From: Actinopolymorpha sp. NPDC004070
GTDB taxonomy: Bacteria; Actinomycetota; Actinomycetes; Propionibacteriales; Actinopolymorphaceae
Direction: 5' to 3'
Assembly: GCF_040610475.1 (NCBI RefSeq)
Contig: NZ_JBEXMJ010000013.1
Coordinates: 1-64,000, forward strand
Length of the DNA: 64,000 nt
Shown: positions 1 through 7,899 of the stretch, one piece after another
How the letters are laid out: every line of letters starts with the position of its first letter
Position numbering within the stretch: position 1 is the first letter of the stretch
The notes under the pieces: generated by a model
The model's database searches: none
The model's input: only the letters and a program-made list of their open reading frames with translations
What the model was told of the DNA's origin: nothing
Program-made: the position numbers and the translations under genes

Positions 1-66
1 CTCACCCACGGCACCAGCTACAACGAAGCCACCGCCTGGCCAACCCAAGAAGCCATCGCCGCTTGA
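1..66 (+). CDS. C-terminal end of an unidentified protein (partial)
   Basis: An open frame enters from the left edge and ends with TGA at 64-66, giving 21 residues that finish TQEAIAA. Too little remains to name a family. It is followed by the hairpin at 123-153, which could terminate it as well as cspA. It may be a chance open frame. Confidence 0.35.
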   Translation, partial: LTHGTSYNEATAWPTQEAIAA

Positions 67-122
67 CAGCTTAGAGCCGTGGGATGTCTAGGCCATGAGA
101 CGCCTCGACCCCGGACATGACA

Positions 123-153
123 AAGGCCCGCGGGGACATACCCCGCGAGCCTT
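123..153. terminator. Bidirectional hairpin terminator between the left-edge gene and cspA
   Basis: A 13-bp stem (AAGGC-C-CGCGGGG at 123-135 against 141-153, one C/A mismatch) closes on a 5-nt loop. On the minus strand the stem is followed by TTTGTC. It lies about 40 nt beyond the cspA stop codon, the expected place for its intrinsic terminator. Confidence 0.7.
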
Positions 154-194
154 CGTTTCTCACCGTGATGTGTGCGACCACACCCGGAGGAGGG

Positions 195-395
195 TCACAC
201 CGTGCGGACGTTCTCCGCCTGCGGGCCCTTCGGACCCTGCACGACGTCGAACTCCACGCGCTGGTCCTCGTCCAGTGAGCGGTAGCCGTCGGCGACGATC
301 GCGGAGAAGTGGACGAACACGTCCTGACCGCCGTCGACGGAGATGAAGCCGAAGCCCTTGTCAGCGTTGAACCACTTGACGGTTCCCTGCGCCAT
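195..395 (-). CDS. cspA: Cold-shock domain protein (CspA family)
   Basis: This 66-residue single-domain cold-shock protein binds single-stranded RNA/DNA and acts as an RNA chaperone. It begins [10 protein letters not shown] and carries the RNP1 motif GFGFISV and the RNP2 motif VFVHFSAI, with the family's usual length. An in-frame start 13 codons upstream is possible, but all homologues begin at this methionine. About 250 bp upstream (396-645) contains no gene. Cold-shock genes often have long structured 5' leaders, so part of that gap is probably leader; this is inference. Transcription is monocistronic, with the hairpin at 123-153 downstream. Confidence 0.93.
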   Translation of the reverse strand: MAQGTVKWFNADKGFGFISVDGGQDVFVHFSAIVADGYRSLDEDQRVEFDVVQGPKGPQAENVRTV

Positions 396-645
396 GTTTC
401 TCTGTTTCCCCTCGCGGAGACGTTGGTGCAGCACTCGAACCTCACGAGCACCGAGTCGCCACGGGGCACTGCCCGCGTGTCGAATCCCGCGGGCCGAGAG
501 CCACGCGTGCAGACCGACCGGAACCCTCCGACGGCCTGCGACGCACGCTCCCGCGCGTCTTGTTGAAACGACGAACGACCGCGCAGGAACGTATCACTTC
601 CGTGCTCGTCTGACCACGCCTCGACCGGTTTGCCTCCGATGTCGG

Positions 646-1680
646 TCAGGGCGCGTCGTTCGGGGGACGGATCCCGGTGATCGAGACGTTGTAGTACAGC
701 TCGGCGGGCACCACCGGCTTCAGCAACCGGTCGACCGCGCTCAGCCGCTGCCAGCTCCGGTAGGCGAAGTTGGCCCACCCCCAGCCGAGGCGGTCGGGGT
801 TGACGGCGTACTCGAACGTCCGGACCGGCCAGCCGAACCACGCGGCGGTCAGCTCCTCGGTGACGGTCCGCACGTCCGCCGCACCCGCGCGCTCGGCGGT
901 GCGCGCCAGGGCGTCGGGGTCGAAGGTGTGCAGGTCGACCACCGACTCCAGGGCCGCGGCGCGGGAGGACTCGTCGAGCTCCTCCTTCGAGCGGGCCCAG
1001 CGGCGGCGGAGCGGAGCCAGGTGGGTGGCCCTGGTGGCCAGCCACCAGGTGGCCTGGGACAGCTTGCGCGCCACCCGGTCGCCGTACCTCGTCGGCTCGC
1101 CGCAGATCACGAACCGCCCGCCCGGACGGAGCACCCGCAGCATCTCCGCGAACGCGAGCTCCACGTCGGGGATGTGGTGGATGACGGCATGCCCGACCAC
1201 CACGTCGAAGGTCTCGTCGGGGTAGGGCAGGCGTTCGGCGTCGGCCACCCGGCCCTGCGCCTCGAAGCCGAGCCGGCGGGCGTTCTGCCGGGCCGCCTCC
1301 ACCATGCCCGGCGACAGGTCGGTCACGTGCACCTCGTCCACGACACCTGCCTGGCGGAGGTTGAGGCTGAAGAAGCCGGTGCCGCACCCCACCTCCAGCG
1401 ACTTCGCGTACGGCCAGCCGGCCGCACCCGCGGCGGCCACGAACCGGTCCCGGGCGTAGGCGATGCAGCGGTCGTCGAAGGAGATGGACCACTTGGAGTC
1501 GTAGCTCTGCGCCTCCCAGTCGTGGTAGAGCACGTTCGCGAGCTTGGGATCGCCCCAGGCTGCCGCCACCTCCTCCTCAGTCGCCACCGGGTGCGGTACC
1601 GGGTCCTCCGGTGTGCCGCGGGTGCTCGGTGTGCTCGGGGTGCTCGGGATCGGTGCGAACTCCTCGACGTGCGACGACAT
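646..1680 (-). CDS. Class I SAM-dependent methyltransferase
   Basis: The 344-residue protein has a Rossmann-fold methyltransferase domain from about residue 90. SAM-binding motif I reads LEVGCGTGFFSLN, and the post-motif region LRVLRPGGRFVICGEP follows. The acidic SAM-ribose loop (VTDLSP) and the VVGHAVIHHIPD stretch place it in the ubiquinone/menaquinone-type Methyltransf_11 group. A long C-terminal region (RTFEYAVNPDRLGWGW) is not diagnostic. The N-terminus holds a STPSTPST low-complexity stretch. The start is fixed by AGGAG a few bases upstream of ATG at 1680. It lies downstream of the enoyl-CoA hydratase on the same strand with a 62-nt gap, so the two may be co-transcribed. The substrate cannot be inferred. 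Confidence 0.85.
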   Translation of the reverse strand: MSSHVEEFAPIPSTPSTPSTRGTPEDPVPHPVATEEEVAAAWGDPKLANVLYHDWEAQSYDSKWSISFDDRCIAYARDRFVAAAGAAGWPYAKSLEVGCGTGFFSLNLRQAGVVDEVHVTDLSPGMVEAARQNARRLGFEAQGRVADAERLPYPDETFDVVVGHAVIHHIPDVELAFAEMLRVLRPGGRFVICGEPTRYGDRVARKLSQATWWLATRATHLAPLRRRWARSKEELDESSRAAALESVVDLHTFDPDALARTAERAGAADVRTVTEELTAAWFGWPVRTFEYAVNPDRLGWGWANFAYRSWQRLSAVDRLLKPVVPAELYYNVSITGIRPPNDAP

Positions 1681-1742
1681 AGGGCTCCTAGCGCTCGGTG
1701 GTACGGCAGTGCGGGCGGTGCGCTGATACGGCGGCGCGGTGG

Positions 1743-2525
1743 TCAGCGTCCCTCGAAGCGGGGCGGCTTCTTGTCCACGAACGCCTGCATGCCGATCGTG
1801 CGGTCCTGCGTGGCGAACAGTGCGGCGAAGCTCTGGCGTTCGATCTCCAGGCCGGTGCCGAGGTCGACGTCCAGCCCCCGGTCGACGGCGGACTTGGCCG
1901 CACGCAGCGCCACCGCCGGCCCGCCGACGAACTGCGCCGCCCAGGCCCGGGCCGCGGCGTACACCGCGTCCGGCGCCTCGTCCTCGACCACCTCGTCCAG
2001 CAGTCCGACGGCCCGCGCCTGCGCGGCGTCGACCATCCGCCCGGTGAAGATCAGGTCCTTGGCCACCGACGGGCCCACCAGCCTCGCCAGCCGCTGGGTG
2101 CCGCCGGCGCCGGGAATCACGCCGAGCTTGATCTCGGGCTGTCCCAGGCGCGCCGTCGCGGCACCGACCCGCCGGTCGGCGGTCAGCGCCAGTTCGCAGC
2201 CGCCGCCGAGGGCGTACCCGGTGATCGCGGCCACCACCGGCTTGGGTATCCGGGCCACGCTGTCGAACGCCGAGGTCAGTCCGCGCGAGCGGACCTCCAT
2301 GTCGGCGTAGGACATCGCCAGCATCTCCTTGATGTCGGCGCCCGCGGCGAACACCCGCTCGCCGCCGTAGAGCACCACAGCCGCCACGTCGTCCCGGTCG
2401 GTCGCCTCTCGCGCCGCCGCCCGGATCTGTTCCTGCATGGCGGTGTCCAGCGCGTTCATCGGCGGCCGGTCGAGCCGGATCGTGCCGACGCCGTCCTCCA
2501 CCTCCAGCCGCACCCAGGTGTCCAC
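1743..2525 (-). CDS. Enoyl-CoA hydratase/isomerase (crotonase family)
   Basis: The protein is 260 residues, the usual crotonase length. It hydrates trans-2-enoyl-CoA in fatty-acid beta-oxidation or a related acyl-CoA pathway. The oxyanion-hole segment FAAGADIKEM lies at about 59-68. Both catalytic glutamates of true hydratases are present: one in GGGCELA (E111) and one in GQPEI (E131), so hydratase activity is likely rather than only isomerase. ATG at 2525 follows the divergent intergenic region shared with the exporter gene at 2788. Its substrate range cannot be told from sequence. Confidence 0.92.
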   Translation of the reverse strand: MDTWVRLEVEDGVGTIRLDRPPMNALDTAMQEQIRAAAREATDRDDVAAVVLYGGERVFAAGADIKEMLAMSYADMEVRSRGLTSAFDSVARIPKPVVAAITGYALGGGCELALTADRRVGAATARLGQPEIKLGVIPGAGGTQRLARLVGPSVAKDLIFTGRMVDAAQARAVGLLDEVVEDEAPDAVYAAARAWAAQFVGGPAVALRAAKSAVDRGLDVDLGTGLEIERQSFAALFATQDRTIGMQAFVDKKPPRFEGR

Positions 2526-2718
2526 TCGGGGCCTCCCCTGACGCCGTTCGGTGAGTCATCCGGCCGGTTTCGGCCTGCCACGACCCTAGGGCACCGGGCG
2601 TGGCGGATCGGCCGGGATGTCGGCTTTCTCCACGGCGGTAGGGGAGGGGCGCACGAGAGGGCGGCCGACGCGGCCGATGACGGTCAGCGGCCGATGCGTT
2701 CCGACGTTCGAAATCAAA

Positions 2719-2733
2719 GTTGCAGTAAGCAAC
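2719..2733. promoter_or_regulatory. GTTGC-N5-GCAAC palindrome upstream of the exporter gene
   Basis: A 5+5 bp inverted repeat (GTTGC AGTAA GCAAC) sits in an AT-rich patch of an otherwise GC-rich 262-bp intergenic region, 54 nt before the exporter start. An AT-rich CATATTCT, usable as a -10, follows directly. Symmetry and position suggest an operator for a dimeric regulator (MarR/TetR-like size), but no regulator gene is adjacent. Confidence 0.4.
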
Positions 2734-2787
2734 CATATTCTGTGAAAGTCGACCGAACGCCCACAGAACAGGAGTGCTCACCCCGCG

Positions 2788-4653
2788 ATGTCCGCGCCCG
2801 GTTCACATACCAGCGTCACAAGCCCGACCAGCCGTTCCACCGACCGTCAGCCCGCCGGCCCTGTCACCAGGCAGGCCGCCGGTGCGGTCCCCGGCCCCGC
2901 CACCAGCCCGGAGAGCCGGAAGGGCCTGGACAGTCCCGAAGGCCCGAAGAGACCGCCGGCCCCCTCCCCCGCGCCCGTCCCGGCAGCTGAACCCAGTGCG
3001 GTCAGCCCGGCCGCCGTGTCCAGCGCGGCCGAGCCCGGTGCGGCGGCGACCGCGGCGACGACCTCGACACCGCCCGCGTTCACCCACAAGGAGATCCTGG
3101 AGATCGTCTGGGCGCTGGTGCTGTGCCTGTTCGTCTCCTCGTTGTCCGGCACCGTCGTCGGCACCGCCCTCCCCACGATCGTGGGTGACCTCGGCGGTCA
3201 GGACCAGCTCGCCTGGGTGGCCAGCGCCACCCTCCTCACCACCACCGTCTCCACTCCGCTGTGGGGCAAGCTCTCCGACCTGTACGGCCGCAAACCGCTG
3301 ATGCAGGTCTCCATCGCCGTCTTCGTGGTGACCTCGGCACTCGCCGGGCTGTCCCAGTCGATGGGCGAGATGATCGCCGCCCGGGCCGGGCAGGGCATCG
3401 GCGCCGGCGGCCTGATGGCGCTGTCCCAGGCGATCATGGCCGACATTGTGAGCCCGCGCGAGCGGGGCCGTTACTCCGGCTACCTCGGCGCGTCGTTCGG
3501 CGTGGCCACCGTCGCCGGCCCGCTGATCGGGGGCTTCCTCGTCGACGGACCCGGCTGGCGCTGGTGTTTCTACGTCGGCATCCCGATCGCCGTGCTCGCC
3601 TCGGTCGTCCTGCAGAAGACCCTGCACCTGCCGCGGGAACGCCGCAACACCCGGATCGACTGGCTCGGCGCCACCGTCATCACCGGCTCGGTGACCTCGC
3701 TGCTGTTGCTGGCCTCCCTCGGCGGCAAGGAGTTCGGGTGGGTGTCGGGCTGGTCGCTGCTGCTGGCGGCGATCTCCGTGGGTGGTCTGGTCGCGGCCGT
3801 ACTCGTCGAACGCCGGGCCGCCGAACCCATCCTGCCTCCCAGGCTGTTCCGCAACCCCACCTTCAACCTCACCGGCACCGCGGCGTTCTTCACCGGCTTC
3901 GCGATGTTCGGCGCGATGATCTACCTGCCGCAGTACCTCCAGGTCGTGCGGGGCCAGAGCCCCACCGCGTCCGGGCTGCTGACGTTCCCGCTGGTCGTCG
4001 GGATGCTGTCGGTCTCGGTGCTGAGCGGCCGGGCGATCACGAAGTGGGGACGCTGGAAGGTGTTCCCACTGGTGGGCCTGACGCTCGTCGGCATCGGCAC
4101 CGGGCTGCTGGCCACGCTGCGGGTGGACACCCCGATGGTCGCCGTCTGCGCCTACATGCTGGTGTTCGGAGCGGGTCTGGGCTTCACCATGCAGGTGCTG
4201 ATCCTCGCGGTGCAGAACACCTCCGAGCGGCGCGACCTCGGGATCGCCACGTCCGCCTCGACGTTCTTCCGTTCCATGGGTGGAGCGGTGGGAGTCGCGG
4301 TGTTCGGCGCGGTGCTCAGCTCCCGGCTCACCTCGGCCATCCCCGAACTCCTCGCCGAGCACGGTGTGCGGGCGCGGCCGTCCGGGGGCTCCTCGGCGCC
4401 GCATCTGGGCACGCCCGCGGAGATCGCCCGGCTGTCCGAACCACTGCGGTCGGTCGTGCGGGAGGGCTTCACCCTCGGCCTGGACCGGATCTACCTGCTG
4501 GCGGTGCCGCTGGTGGTGCTGGCGTTCCTCGCCGTGCTCGCCGTACGCGAGGTCCCGCTGCGCGGTCGCGGACCCGACACCGGCAACGACTCCGGCGACC
4601 ACCCTGGCGGCACCCGTCCTCGAGCCGCCGCGCGGGGCCGGCACCGGCGCTGA
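2788..4653 (+). CDS. MFS drug exporter, DHA2 (EmrB/QacA) family
   Basis: The 621-residue protein has 14 predicted membrane helices, beginning at about residue 105 ([20 protein letters not shown]). The DHA2 motif [13 protein letters not shown] and the loop motif [11 protein letters not shown] are clear. It is expected to export hydrophobic compounds by proton antiport. The first ~95 residues are an unusual Pro/Ala/Ser-rich cytoplasmic extension that ordinary QacA/EmrB proteins lack. The start ATG has AGGAG 13 nt upstream, so a start closer to the first helix is possible, though the open frame clearly extends this far. It is divergent from the enoyl-CoA hydratase. A terminator hairpin lies just downstream. 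Confidence 0.9.
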   Translation: MSAPGSHTSVTSPTSRSTDRQPAGPVTRQAAGAVPGPATSPESRKGLDSPEGPKRPPAPSPAPVPAAEPSAVSPAAVSSAAEPGAAATAATTSTPPAFTHKEILEIVWALVLCLFVSSLSGTVVGTALPTIVGDLGGQDQLAWVASATLLTTTVSTPLWGKLSDLYGRKPLMQVSIAVFVVTSALAGLSQSMGEMIAARAGQGIGAGGLMALSQAIMADIVSPRERGRYSGYLGASFGVATVAGPLIGGFLVDGPGWRWCFYVGIPIAVLASVVLQKTLHLPRERRNTRIDWLGATVITGSVTSLLLLASLGGKEFGWVSGWSLLLAAISVGGLVAAVLVERRAAEPILPPRLFRNPTFNLTGTAAFFTGFAMFGAMIYLPQYLQVVRGQSPTASGLLTFPLVVGMLSVSVLSGRAITKWGRWKVFPLVGLTLVGIGTGLLATLRVDTPMVAVCAYMLVFGAGLGFTMQVLILAVQNTSERRDLGIATSASTFFRSMGGAVGVAVFGAVLSSRLTSAIPELLAEHGVRARPSGGSSAPHLGTPAEIARLSEPLRSVVREGFTLGLDRIYLLAVPLVVLAFLAVLAVREVPLRGRGPDTGNDSGDHPGGTRPRAAARGRHRR

Positions 4654-4675
4654 GGCCGGCCCGGCCTTCCATGGC

Positions 4676-4706
4676 CGCGCGCCCGGGTTCCCAACCGGGC
4701 GCGCGT
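4676..4706 (+). terminator. GC-rich hairpin terminator after the exporter
   Basis: CGCGCGCCCGGGTT pairs with AACCGGGCGCGCG with one bulged G and a CCC loop, 22 nt after the exporter stop. There is no T-tract, as is common in high-GC actinomycetes. Confidence 0.6.
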
Positions 4707-4786
4707 CCTGGAAGGATCGCAACCGCGGAGCGAACCACCCGGTCGAGTCATCCGAACCACCGAACGATCCGAAGGGAAGTACGCCG

Positions 4787-5872
4787 ATGCCGGACGTACA
4801 GGCCGTCGTTGCCCGAGCCAAGAACGAGCCGGTCCGCGTGGAGACCATCCACGTGCCCGACCCCGGACCCGGTGAGGCGCTGGTCAAGGTGCAGGCGTGC
4901 GGTGTGTGCCACACCGACCTGCACTACAAGCAGGGCGGGATCGGCGACGACTATCCGTACCTCCTCGGGCACGAGGCGGCCGGTGTCGTGGAGTCGGTCG
5001 GCGAGGGCGTCGACGACGTGGCGCCCGGCGACTTCGTGATCCTCAACTGGCGCGCGGTGTGCGGCAAGTGCCGGGCCTGTAAGCGTGGCCGGCCGTGGTA
5101 CTGCTTCGACACCCACAACGCCAGGCAGAAGATGACGCTCGCCGACGGCACCGAACTCTCCCCCGCCCTCGGCATCGGCGCGTTCGCGGAGAAGACGCTG
5201 GTGGCCTCGGGCCAGTGCACGAAGGTCGACCCCGACACCCCGGCCACGGTCGCCGGCCTGCTCGGCTGCGGCGTGATGGCCGGGCTGGGCGCGGCCCTCA
5301 ACACCGGCAACGTCCAGCGCGGCGACTCGGTCGCGGTGTTCGGCTGCGGCGGCGTGGGTGACGCCGCGGTCGCCGGCGCCAGCCTCGGCGGCGCGACGAC
5401 CGTGATCGCGGTGGACGTGGACGACCGCAAGCTCGAGTGGGCCCGCCAGTTCGGGGCCACCCACACGGTGAACGCCCGCAACGAGGACGCCGTGGAACGG
5501 ATCCAGGCGCTGACCGGCGGGTTCGGCGTCGACCTGGCGATCGAGGCGATCGGCCTGCCCGAGACGTACAAGCAGGCCTTCTACGCCCGCGACCTCGCCG
5601 GCACGGTCGTCCTGGTCGGCGTACCCACCCCGGAGCAGAAGCTCGAGCTTCCGTTCATCGACTTCTTCGCCCGCGGCGGATCGCTCAAGTCGTCGTGGTA
5701 CGGCGACTGCCTGCCCGAGCGCGACTTCCCGACGCTGATCGACCTCTACCGTCAGGGCCGGCTGCCGCTGGACGCCTTCGTCAGCGAGGAGATCGGCATC
5801 GGCGACGTCGAGGAGGCGTTCACCAAGATGCACGCGGGCGACGTGCTGCGGTCCGTGGTGGTGATGAAGTGA
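4787..5872 (+). CDS. mscR: S-(hydroxymethyl)mycothiol dehydrogenase (mycothiol-dependent formaldehyde dehydrogenase)
   Basis: This zinc alcohol dehydrogenase (361 residues) oxidises the spontaneous formaldehyde-mycothiol adduct with NAD+ to S-formylmycothiol. Catalytic-zinc ligands are C41 (GVCHTD), H62 (GHEAAG) and C161. Structural-zinc cysteines are C92, C95, C98 and C106. The NAD Rossmann motif GCGGVGDA is at about 186-193. The near-invariant segments [12 protein letters not shown] and [19 protein letters not shown] separate this enzyme from glutathione- or bacillithiol-dependent relatives. ATG follows GAAGGG. The next gene starts inside its stop codon (GTGA), so translation is probably coupled. 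It shows that the host makes mycothiol. Confidence 0.94.
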   Translation: MPDVQAVVARAKNEPVRVETIHVPDPGPGEALVKVQACGVCHTDLHYKQGGIGDDYPYLLGHEAAGVVESVGEGVDDVAPGDFVILNWRAVCGKCRACKRGRPWYCFDTHNARQKMTLADGTELSPALGIGAFAEKTLVASGQCTKVDPDTPATVAGLLGCGVMAGLGAALNTGNVQRGDSVAVFGCGGVGDAAVAGASLGGATTVIAVDVDDRKLEWARQFGATHTVNARNEDAVERIQALTGGFGVDLAIEAIGLPETYKQAFYARDLAGTVVLVGVPTPEQKLELPFIDFFARGGSLKSSWYGDCLPERDFPTLIDLYRQGRLPLDAFVSEEIGIGDVEEAFTKMHAGDVLRSVVVMK

Positions 5873-6498
5873 GCGTACGCATCGAGAACGTGGTCACCTC
5901 CGGGACGTTCAGCCTGGACGGCGGCACCTGGGACGTCGACAACAACGTCTGGCTGGTCGGCGACGACGACGAGGTGCTGGTGATCGACCCCGCCCACGAC
6001 GCCGAGGCGATCCGCGCGGCGGTCGGCGACCGTCGGGTCACCGCGATCGTGTGCACGCACGGGCACGACGACCACATCGGCGCGGCACGCGACCTGGCCG
6101 AGACGGCGAAGGCACCGGTCTGGCTGCACCCGGCGGACCGGATGCTGTGGGACGTCGTGCACCCCGACGCCGCACCGGACGCCGACCTCGCCGACGGGCA
6201 GGAGTTCGCGGTGGGCGACGTCACGCTCACGGCCGTCCACACACCGGGTCACTCACCCGGCGGCGTCTGCCTGTCGGCACCCGCGCTGGGCGCGGTGTTC
6301 AGCGGCGACACGTTGTTCGCCGGCGGACCGGGCGCCACCGGTCGTTCGTTCTCCGACTTCCCCACGATCATCGACTCGATCCGGGACCGGCTGCTCACGT
6401 TGCCGCCGGAGACCGTCGTGCACACCGGTCACGGTGACACCACCACGATCGGCGCCGAGCGGCCGCACCTGCAGGAGTGGGTCGACCGAGGCCACTGA
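5869..6498 (+). CDS. MBL-fold metallohydrolase, partner of the mycothiol dehydrogenase
   Basis: The 209-residue metallo-beta-lactamase-fold protein has the metal-binding motif HGHDDH at 64-69 and later ligands in HTPGHSPG and the SGDTLF segment. It starts at GTG inside the stop of mscR (4-nt overlap), so the pair is an operon. This adjacency is widespread in mycothiol-producing actinomycetes. Glyoxalase-II-like enzymes hydrolyse thioesters. The reasonable inference is hydrolysis of S-formylmycothiol (or another mycothiol thioester) to formate and mycothiol, completing formaldehyde detoxification. That activity is inferred from context, not visible in sequence. Confidence 0.9.
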   Translation: MSVRIENVVTSGTFSLDGGTWDVDNNVWLVGDDDEVLVIDPAHDAEAIRAAVGDRRVTAIVCTHGHDDHIGAARDLAETAKAPVWLHPADRMLWDVVHPDAAPDADLADGQEFAVGDVTLTAVHTPGHSPGGVCLSAPALGAVFSGDTLFAGGPGATGRSFSDFPTIIDSIRDRLLTLPPETVVHTGHGDTTTIGAERPHLQEWVDRGH

Positions 6499-6525
6499 CA
6501 GACCCGCTCGTGGTCCTACGAACGC

Positions 6526-6562
6526 CGATGCCGGCGACGGTTTCACGCCGTCGCCGGCATCG
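6526..6562 (+). terminator. Strong hairpin terminator after the mycothiol pair
   Basis: A perfect 15-bp stem (CGATGCCGGCGACGG at 6526-6540 with 6548-6562) has a 7-nt loop and begins 28 nt after the MBL-hydrolase stop. It also faces the convergent SMP-30 gene. Confidence 0.75.
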
Positions 6563-6640
6563 TCATTCGTGGCGGGGATCATCGGAGCCTGTCCAGCCCG
6601 CAAGGACCGGTTGACGGTGTTCCGGTGGGATTGACAGACC

Positions 6641-7561
6641 CTAGCGGCGCAACGCGCCGTTGACGGGGAGCAGGACGCTGTACAGCGACGTGGTGGCGGC
6701 GATGAACAGCCGGTTGCGGCGCGGGCCGCCGAACTCCACGTTGGCCACCGTCTCCGGCACGAGGATCTTTCCGAGCAGCGTCCCGTCGGGGTGGTAGCAG
6801 TGCACGCCGTCGGCCGCGCTGGTCCAGATCCGCCCGGCGGTGTCCAGCCGGAAGCCGTCGAACAACCCCGACGTACAGGTGGCGAACTCCTTGCCGCCGC
6901 TCAGCGTCCCGTCGGCGGCGACGTCGAAGACCCGCATGTGCCGGGGCCCGCCCCGGTGGTGCGTCGAGCCGGTGTCGGAGACGTAGAGGCGGGTCTCGTC
7001 GGGTGAGAACGCCAGGCCGTTGGGGCGTACGAAGTCGTCGGCGACGATGCGCACCTCCCCCGTCGTCGCGTCCCAGCGGTAGACGTGGCAGGCGCCGATC
7101 TCACTGTCGGCCTGGTGACCCTCGTAGTCGCTGTCGATGCCGTACGCCGGGTCGGTGAACCACACCGACCCGTCGGACTTCACCACCACGTCGTTGGGGC
7201 TGTTGTAGCGCTTCCCGCCGAAGTTGTCGGTGAGCACCGTCAGCGAGCCGTCGTGCTCGGTCCGGGTGACCCGCCGGTTGCCGTGTTCGCAGGTGACCAG
7301 GCGCCCCTGCCGGTCGACTGTGTTGCCGTTGGTGAACCCCGCCGGCTCCCGGAACACCCCGACCGCCCCGGTGGTCTCGTCCCAGCGCAGCATCCGGTCG
7401 TTGGGGATGTCGCTCCACACGAGGTAGCGGCCCGCCGGGAAGTACGCCGGCCCCTCCGCCCAGCGGCAGCCCTGGTAGAGGCGCTCCACCTGGGCGCTGG
7501 TCTTGACGAGGGTCGAGAACCGCTCGTCGATGATCTCGAACCTCTCGGCGACGCCGGGCAT
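6641..7561 (-). CDS. SMP-30/gluconolactonase/LRE-like protein
   Basis: A six-bladed beta-propeller of 306 residues from the SMP-30/gluconolactonase family. Members hydrolyse sugar lactones or similar esters using a single divalent metal. Metal-site segments are recognisable: AEGPAYF (Glu), NSPNDVVV (Asn) and YVSDTGS (Asp). The start is chosen at ATG 7561 because GGAGG lies 5 nt upstream; the open frame extends another 100 codons as Arg/Pro-rich shadow sequence that should be ignored. No signal peptide is seen. The substrate is unknown. Confidence 0.88.
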   Translation of the reverse strand: MPGVAERFEIIDERFSTLVKTSAQVERLYQGCRWAEGPAYFPAGRYLVWSDIPNDRMLRWDETTGAVGVFREPAGFTNGNTVDRQGRLVTCEHGNRRVTRTEHDGSLTVLTDNFGGKRYNSPNDVVVKSDGSVWFTDPAYGIDSDYEGHQADSEIGACHVYRWDATTGEVRIVADDFVRPNGLAFSPDETRLYVSDTGSTHHRGGPRHMRVFDVAADGTLSGGKEFATCTSGLFDGFRLDTAGRIWTSAADGVHCYHPDGTLLGKILVPETVANVEFGGPRRNRLFIAATTSLYSVLLPVNGALRR

Positions 7562-7899
7562 ACGTGCCTCCTGATCTCCACTCCGATGCGCACTCCCGCA
7601 CTCCGACCCGTCCGGGCGGGGATGTTCTGGTGCGAACGTAGCGACCCGGACGTGGCGGGCGCGACCGGCAGGTGCCAGGGTGCCGACCTTGGCCGTCGGT
7701 CGCCGTCCGGCCACGGCTCGCAGCCGGGCCGCCCTCGGCTTCGGCCGCCTTCGGCGGGACCCGCGAGCACCTATACTTTTGCTGCGCCGCGACCCGGAGC
7801 CCGCACTTTTCGCGAGACCTGGGCGCGGACGCGAAAGGTTCTGAAAAGCACCAAAGCACACAACCACGCACCCACACCGAAAGCCGTCTGGTATCTCCG
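7562..7899. promoter_or_regulatory. Divergent intergenic region with a promoter for the pantothenate operon
   Basis: This 338-bp gap separates the SMP-30 gene from the pantothenate operon and holds no gene. A good -10 hexamer TATACT lies at 7772-7777, with a weak -35 TTCGGC at 7750-7755 (16-bp spacing), both on the plus strand. That would give a leader of about 115 nt, A/C-rich just before the start codon. Confidence 0.45.
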
